From: Palsa-892 sp035295845
Lineage (GTDB): Bacteria > Pseudomonadota > Alphaproteobacteria > Rhizobiales > Xanthobacteraceae
Assembly (NCBI GenBank): GCA_035295845.1
Contig: DATGIF010000026.1
Coordinates: 9,732-73,731, forward strand
Reading direction: 5' to 3'
DNA: 64,000 bases
Below the pieces are notes generated by a model. The model did not search any database and was not told the DNA's origin. It was given only the letters and a program-made list of their open reading frames with translations. The position numbers were made by a program, and so were the translations under genes. Within the stretch, counting starts at the first letter, position 1; the number at the start of each line of letters is the position of its first letter. This document shows, piece by piece, positions 59,656 through 64,000 of this stretch.

Positions 59656-60366
59656 TCAGAACACGCCAAGATGCTGGCGGAGGTCGACGCTTTTGCCACG
59701 AAGCTCCGCCGCCGGTGCCGCCACCGCGACTCGCCCGCTGTTGAGAATGACGATGTCGTCGGCGATATCGAATACGAGTTTCGGGCTTTGCTCCACCAGC
59801 ACGATCGAAAGTCCGCTCGCCTTCAACTTGCGGATCGTGGCCATGACTTCGGCAACGATTTGCGGCGCGAGGCCCTCCGACGGTTCGTCCATCAATAGCA
59901 CGCGGGGGTTCGCCATCAACGCCCGGCCGATGGCGAGCATCTGCTGCTCGCCGCCGGAAAGATGCGCCGCGAGCTGATGGCGCCGCTCACCGAGCCGCGG
60001 AAACATCTCGAAGACGCGCGGAATCGCCCAGGCGCCGCCCTTGGTTTTGCGCGCTGCGACCGCGAGGTTTTCGCGCACAGTGAGGCTTTTGAATACGCGC
60101 CGTCCCTGCGGCACGAGCGCGACCCCGAGCGCCGCGATGGCTTCCGGCGGTGAGCGCGTGACGCGTTCGCCGAAGAGCTCGACTTCGCCGCCGCGCGGCG
60201 CGAGCAGGCCGACGGTGACGTTCATGCAGGTCGATTTCCCCGCACCGTTGCGGCCGAGGAGGCCGAGAAGGCGCGCTTCGCCGACCTCGAAGGAGACCTT
60301 CTCGAGCACGTGGCTATCGCCGTAGAAGGCGTCGATGTCCCGCAGGGCAAGCGCGCTATTCGCCAA
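59656..60366 (-). CDS. Liv-type ABC ATPase (LivF-like, system 3)
   Basis: The 236-residue ATPase has Walker A Gly-Arg-Asn-Gly-Ala-Gly-Lys-Ser-Thr, signature Leu-Ser-Gly-Gly-Glu-Gln-Gln, Walker B Val-Leu-Leu-Met-Asp-Glu-Pro and Leu-Val-Pro-Gln-Gly-Arg-Arg. The TTG at 60366 is favoured because GGGAGG lies 7 bases upstream; ATG 60393 is an alternative inside livG. It overlaps LivG by 11 bases. Confidence 0.9.
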   Translation of the reverse strand: MANSALALRDIDAFYGDSHVLEKVSFEVGEARLLGLLGRNGAGKSTCMNVTVGLLAPRGGEVELFGERVTRSPPEAIAALGVALVPQGRRVFKSLTVRENLAVAARKTKGGAWAIPRVFEMFPRLGERRHQLAAHLSGGEQQMLAIGRALMANPRVLLMDEPSEGLAPQIVAEVMATIRKLKASGLSIVLVEQSPKLVFDIADDIVILNSGRVAVAAPAAELRGKSVDLRQHLGVF

Positions 60367-61093
60367 GATAGACCTCCCGCGTGCGCGGATCATTGACCAC
60401 TTCCGCGCGCGTGCCTTCTACAATCACCTCGCCGAAATGCAGCAGCGTAATTCGATTGGCAAGATCGAGCGCCGTGTCCATATCGTGCTCGATCATCACG
60501 ATCGTGACTTCGCGCGGAATGGCGGCGAGCAACTCGCGGACGCCCCGCCGCTCGTCGATCGAGAGCCCGGCGAAAGGCTCGTCGAGCAAGAGCACTTTCG
60601 GATTTTGCGCCAAAGCCATCGCGATTTCTGCGCGCCGCCGCTCGCCATAAGAGGTTTCCGCGAGTGGGCGCCCGGCGATATGCGAAAGGCCGACGCGGGC
60701 GAGCGCATCGTGCGCGCGCTCCGTGAGATCGTGCTGCCCCTTCAGGTCGACCAGCGGATTCCAGCGCAGCGGTGACAGGCCGAGGAGCGCAAGTATCACG
60801 TTGTGCAGAATCGTATCGCGCGAAAACAGTGTAATGATCTGGTAGGTGCGCGCCATGCCGAGATGCGCGCGCTTGCGGCTCGGGAGCCGCGTGATGTCGC
60901 GGTCGAACAGCGTCACCGATCCGCTGTCGGGCGAAAGCTCGCCCGCGATCAAATGAAAGAGCGTGGTCTTGCCGGCGCCGTTCGGGCCGATGATCAACCG
61001 CCGCTCGCCCGGCTCGACATTGAGGCTGACGCTGCGCGCGACCCGCAGGCCGCCGAATGACTTGCACAGCGCGTTGACGCTGAGCGCGCTCAT
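60356..61093 (-). CDS. Liv-type ABC ATPase (LivG-like, system 3)
   Basis: The 245-residue ATPase has Walker A Gly-Pro-Asn-Gly-Ala-Gly-Lys-Thr-Thr, Gly-Met-Ala-Arg-Thr-Tyr-Gln, LivG-style signature Thr-Ser-Tyr-Gly-Glu-Arg-Arg, Walker B Val-Leu-Leu-Leu-Asp-Glu-Pro and Met-Ile-Glu-His-Asp-Met. ATG 61093 overlaps the LivM stop (ATGA); the longer frame to 61717 lies inside livM. Confidence 0.92.
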   Translation of the reverse strand: MSALSVNALCKSFGGLRVARSVSLNVEPGERRLIIGPNGAGKTTLFHLIAGELSPDSGSVTLFDRDITRLPSRKRAHLGMARTYQIITLFSRDTILHNVILALLGLSPLRWNPLVDLKGQHDLTERAHDALARVGLSHIAGRPLAETSYGERRRAEIAMALAQNPKVLLLDEPFAGLSIDERRGVRELLAAIPREVTIVMIEHDMDTALDLANRITLLHFGEVIVEGTRAEVVNDPRTREVYLGE

Positions 61094-62085
61094 GCGGGCG
61101 GCTCCGGTAAACTCTTCAGTACATTGGTGCGGCGGTTCGTGAGCGCGCGCCAACCGAGGCGCCAAAGCCGCATCGAACCCGGCACCAGCCCTTCCGGCAT
61201 AAAAGTAATGATCGCCACGAAAATCACGCCGAGCACGAGGTTCCAGCGCTCGACATAGGCGCTCACGACGTTCTTCATGATGACGACAATGACGGCGCCG
61301 GTGATCGGCCCGAGCAACGTCGCCGTGCCTCCGGAAATCACCATCAGCAGCACTTCCGCCGACGTTTGCAGCGCCACGACCTGCGGGCTGATGAACTGGT
61401 TGTAGTAGATGAATAGAAGGCCCGCGACGCCGGTCCAGAATCCCGAGAATAGGAAAGCGATAAAGCGGATCAGCCAGACATGATAGCCAAGGGCGCTCAT
61501 GCGCCGCGGCTGATCGCGCGTACCACACACGCTCGCGCCGAAGGGCGAGCGTGTGAAAACCACCATCGAAAGGATCGCGAACACGAACACGACGAGCGTC
61601 GTGTAATAGAAAGCGCTGGGTGTCGCCAAGCTCACGCCGAACGGCGCCGGACGGCCATGCAACACAACGCCGTTGTCGCCGTTGGTGAGGCTTACCCAGC
61701 GATAGGCAATCCCCCACAGGATCTGCCCGAGCGCGAGCGTGATCATCAAAAATCCGATGCCGGTTGAGCGGAGCGCAAGAACGGCGAACGCCGCGGCCGC
61801 GGCGAGCGCCGCCACGAGCGCGAGTAGAATCGCGGTGCCATGGCCGTAACCTGCCTGCAACAGAAGAGCCGCCGTATAGCCCGCGACGCCAAAGAGGCCC
61901 GCATGGCCGAGCGATACGAGTCCGGCGTAGCCGACGAGCACGTTGAGGGCGAGCGCGAAGATCGCCCAGAACAGAATTTGGCTCGCGATGTTGATGTAAT
62001 AGGCATTGCCGACCCAGAAGGGCAGGGTCGCGAGCAGCGACAGCGCGATGGCGATCGCGGCGAAGCGCAGATGCCGCGAATTCAC
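61090..62085 (-). CDS. Liv-type ABC permease (LivM-like, system 3)
   Basis: The 331-residue permease has Leu-Val-Gly-Tyr-Ala-Gly-Leu-Val-Ser-Leu-Gly-His-Ala near residue 50 and about nine helices. The Cys-Gly-Thr-Arg-Asp-Gln-Pro-Arg-Arg-Met segment takes the place of Ala-Ile-Arg-Glu-Asn. GTG 62085 overlaps the LivH stop (GTGA); a longer frame to 62367 is inside livH. Confidence 0.92.
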   Translation of the reverse strand: MNSRHLRFAAIAIALSLLATLPFWVGNAYYINIASQILFWAIFALALNVLVGYAGLVSLGHAGLFGVAGYTAALLLQAGYGHGTAILLALVAALAAAAAFAVLALRSTGIGFLMITLALGQILWGIAYRWVSLTNGDNGVVLHGRPAPFGVSLATPSAFYYTTLVVFVFAILSMVVFTRSPFGASVCGTRDQPRRMSALGYHVWLIRFIAFLFSGFWTGVAGLLFIYYNQFISPQVVALQTSAEVLLMVISGGTATLLGPITGAVIVVIMKNVVSAYVERWNLVLGVIFVAIITFMPEGLVPGSMRLWRLGWRALTNRRTNVLKSLPEPPA

Positions 62086-62942
62086 GGCACGACCTTGCCG
62101 AAGAGGCCCTGCGGCCGCAGCACCAGCACCAGCACCATCGGCAGGAACAGGATCACATAGGCGAGGTCCGGGAACATCGCCTGGCCGAAATTGTACAGGA
62201 ACCCGATCAGGAAACTGCCGACGAGCGCGCCGAGGAGGCTGCCGGTGCCGCCAAGAATGACGACAATCAGCGCGAGCGGCAGCATCTCGCTGTCGAGCCC
62301 GGGATAGACCGATAGATAAGGCGCGCCCATGACACCGGCGAAGGCGGCGAGTGCCGCGCCGAGACAAAAGATCAAGGTGAAGAGCCGGGAAACCTTGATG
62401 CCCACGACGCGCGCGATCGGCGCGTCATCGACGCCGGCGCGGATCATGGCGCCGAGCCGCGTCCAGTCGATCAGGAGCCAGAGCGCAACCGCGACCACGA
62501 CTGCGACCGCGAGAATCACCAGCCGGTACAACGGAAAGAAAATCCCGAACGCCTGCAACGCGCCGGTCATGCCGGCAGGCGTCGCGGGCTGGATCGGATC
62601 GCCGGTCCACACCATCAGGCAGATGTCGGCGATGATGAAGGAGAATCCGAGCGTCAAGAGAACCTGCGGCAGCGGATCACCCGCAAGCCGCCGCAACAGG
62701 AAGCGTTCGATCAGGCCGCCGATCACTGCCATGGCGGCGCCGCTTGCAAGCGCCGCGATCCAGAAATTGGCGCCATGCGCGAGGAACGAAACCCCGAAAT
62801 AGGCTCCGAGCATAAAGAAGGAGCCGTGCATCAGGTTCGGAATGCGCATCAAGCCGAAGATCAACGAGAAGCCGGCGGAGAGCAGGAACAGGAGACCCCC
62901 GAGGGCGATGCTGTTCACGGCCAAGGTAAGCCAAAGATACAT
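62082..62942 (-). CDS. Liv-type ABC permease (LivH-like, system 3)
   Basis: The 286-residue permease has Gly-Leu-Met-Arg-Ile-Pro-Asn-Leu-Met-His-Gly-Ser near residue 30, about eight helices, and ends Leu-Arg-Pro-Gln-Gly-Leu-Phe-Gly-Lys-Val. It starts 44 bases after the stop of the binding-protein gene and is followed by LivM by 4-base overlap. Confidence 0.93.
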   Translation of the reverse strand: MYLWLTLAVNSIALGGLLFLLSAGFSLIFGLMRIPNLMHGSFFMLGAYFGVSFLAHGANFWIAALASGAAMAVIGGLIERFLLRRLAGDPLPQVLLTLGFSFIIADICLMVWTGDPIQPATPAGMTGALQAFGIFFPLYRLVILAVAVVVAVALWLLIDWTRLGAMIRAGVDDAPIARVVGIKVSRLFTLIFCLGAALAAFAGVMGAPYLSVYPGLDSEMLPLALIVVILGGTGSLLGALVGSFLIGFLYNFGQAMFPDLAYVILFLPMVLVLVLRPQGLFGKVVP

Positions 62943-62986
62943 CTCCGCCGCCCTCGCGCGCCGATCACGAACCGTCTTGGTTCTCC

Positions 62987-64000
62987 TTACGGCTCGATGT
63001 TTTTCGCCGGCGGATAGTCGCGCGAATAGACCGGATTCGCGAGGAACGCCTTCTCGTCATAAGTCCAGAACTGGCTGACGTCGGGGTAGGTCTTGATGAC
63101 GGTATTGACGAGCTTGTCGCCTTTCTTCTCGCAACGGCGGATGAAGACCGTGCCGACGACGTTCCCCAGATGATCGAACTTCACCGGGCCGCGCGGCGTG
63201 TCGGTCAGCGTCACCGCGTGCAGCGTTTCGGCGAGCGCCTTGCGGTCGTCGGCCTTGCCGCCGAGCTTGGCGATCGCGGCTTCCACGCATTGGCCGGCGA
63301 CATACATGCCGGCGGAATAGCCGCCGGGGAGCACGCCATAGGCCTTCTGCATCCCCTCGACGAAACGCTTGTTGCTCGGCGTGTCGTAGTCGGACGAGTA
63401 CCAGGCCGCCGATACGACGCCGACGGCTTCGTCGCCGAGGCTCTTCAACAGCGCATCGTCCATCGCGGTCCAGCCGGCGAGCAAAGGAATCTTCGCCTTG
63501 ACGCCGAGATCGGCATAGGCGCGCATGAATTTCACCGGATTGGATCCGGCGAAGCCGTTGAACACGCAATCGACGTCGTGGAGTTGCGCGATGTAGGGCG
63601 TGTAGTCGGGCGTAACCAAGGGCGGCCACAATTTTTTCACCACCTTGCCGCCGTCATCTTCGAACACGTGCTGGAAGCCGGCCATCTGCTCATAGCCGAA
63701 AGCAAAATCTTCCGAGATCGTCGCGGCGCGCTTGAACTTCAGCTCCTTCGAGGCGTAGTCGCCCATCGCGTGGCAGCATTGCGCCGAGGTGGCGGAGGGA
63801 CGGATGATGAAGGGATTGGCCTTGCGCTGGGTCACGTCCTCGGCGGCGGCAATGCTGAGGAGCGGAGTTTCGTTTTCGCGCACATAATCGGTGATCGCCA
63901 ACAATTCGAAGGCGGCGAGTGGGCCGAGGATGACGTTGACCTTTTCGCGCTCGATCACTTCCTGCGCCTTGGTCTTGGCGCCGGCCGGATTGCCGCCGGT
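62987..64000 (-). CDS. Liv-type ABC substrate-binding protein, partial (system 3, 5' end outside window)
   Basis: The frame is open to the right window edge, so the signal peptide and first strands are missing. The visible 337 residues begin Thr-Gly-Gly-Asn-Pro-Ala-Gly-Ala-Lys-Thr-Lys and Val-Asn-Val-Ile-Leu-Gly-Pro-Leu, and fit the Peripla_BP_6 fold of Liv-type binding proteins. It leads the livHMGF and amidohydrolase genes. The ligand may be an aromatic acid given the amidohydrolase; this is inference. Confidence 0.9.
   Translation of the reverse strand, partial: TGGNPAGAKTKAQEVIEREKVNVILGPLAAFELLAITDYVRENETPLLSIAAAEDVTQRKANPFIIRPSATSAQCCHAMGDYASKELKFKRAATISEDFAFGYEQMAGFQHVFEDDGGKVVKKLWPPLVTPDYTPYIAQLHDVDCVFNGFAGSNPVKFMRAYADLGVKAKIPLLAGWTAMDDALLKSLGDEAVGVVSAAWYSSDYDTPSNKRFVEGMQKAYGVLPGGYSAGMYVAGQCVEAAIAKLGGKADDRKALAETLHAVTLTDTPRGPVKFDHLGNVVGTVFIRRCEKKGDKLVNTVIKTYPDVSQFWTYDEKAFLANPVYSRDYPPAKNIEP

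Noticed and set aside
1..64000. CRISPR arrays, insertion sequences, rRNA or tRNA genes
   Set aside because: I read for regular spaced repeats, transposase motifs and cloverleaf-like runs and found none I can support.

Overview
The window looks like the chromosome of a high-GC alphaproteobacterium, most likely of the order Hyphomicrobiales (Bradyrhizobium/Xanthobacteraceae-like). This is inferred from protein flavour: three complete branched-chain-amino-acid-type (Liv) ABC transport loci, DUF3309/DUF1328 small membrane proteins, a CaiB-type CoA transferase, AAHS and MHS transporters, an LssY-like protein and an exported serpin. No rRNA, tRNA, CRISPR array or insertion sequence was seen. Gene density is high, and many neighbours overlap by 4 bases (ATGA or GTGA), which fixes several start codons.

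Positions 1-721 hold three tiny hydrophobic proteins. Positions 1005-12525 form the most interesting block. A minus operon encodes a radical SAM protein, selenophosphate synthase (SelD) and a HAD phosphatase. A divergent plus operon encodes a methyltransferase, a PhnD-type binding protein, its ATPase, a double-length fused permease and a DoxX-like membrane protein. This resembles the putative selenium-oxyanion ABC systems known near selD. Convergent with it is a tightly coupled minus operon: a TIGR04282-type glycosyltransferase, a GT-C membrane glycosyltransferase, a radical SAM/SPASM protein and a DPM1-like glycosyltransferase. No selA, selB or tRNA-Sec lies in the window, so the end use of the selenophosphate is open.

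Positions 12797-24472 are rich in exported proteins: a serpin with an Arg-Ser reactive bond, a papain-like peptidase, a BamA copy outside its usual gene neighbourhood, a non-canonical Nramp transporter, a subtilisin-like protease and an exported isoaspartyl methyltransferase. Several small secreted proteins of unknown function lie among them.

Positions 24699-37321 carry an MHS transporter, a cupin, a CoA transferase and two full Liv ABC systems in tandem, suggesting uptake and CoA-dependent breakdown of small organic acids or amino acids. Positions 37339-53630 are mixed: an LssY-like protein, GNAT proteins, an aromatic-acid transporter divergent from a flavin monooxygenase, a heptad-repeat secreted protein, a LysR regulator divergent from a two-domain GNAT gene and a cysteine hydrolase, an orphan binding protein, an LVIVD-repeat protein, and a divergent aldehyde dehydrogenase/SDR pair. 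Two gene remnants are present: a phosphodiesterase C-terminus and a DoxX C-terminus.

Positions 53643-57587 hold a compact five-gene redox operon that I do not recognise as a described system: two small membrane proteins, a ferric-reductase-like/Rieske fusion, a Rieske/flavodoxin-like reductase fusion and a DAO-type flavoprotein. Positions 58566-64000 hold a third Liv operon that includes an ACMSD-like amidohydrolase and runs off the right edge inside its binding-protein gene.
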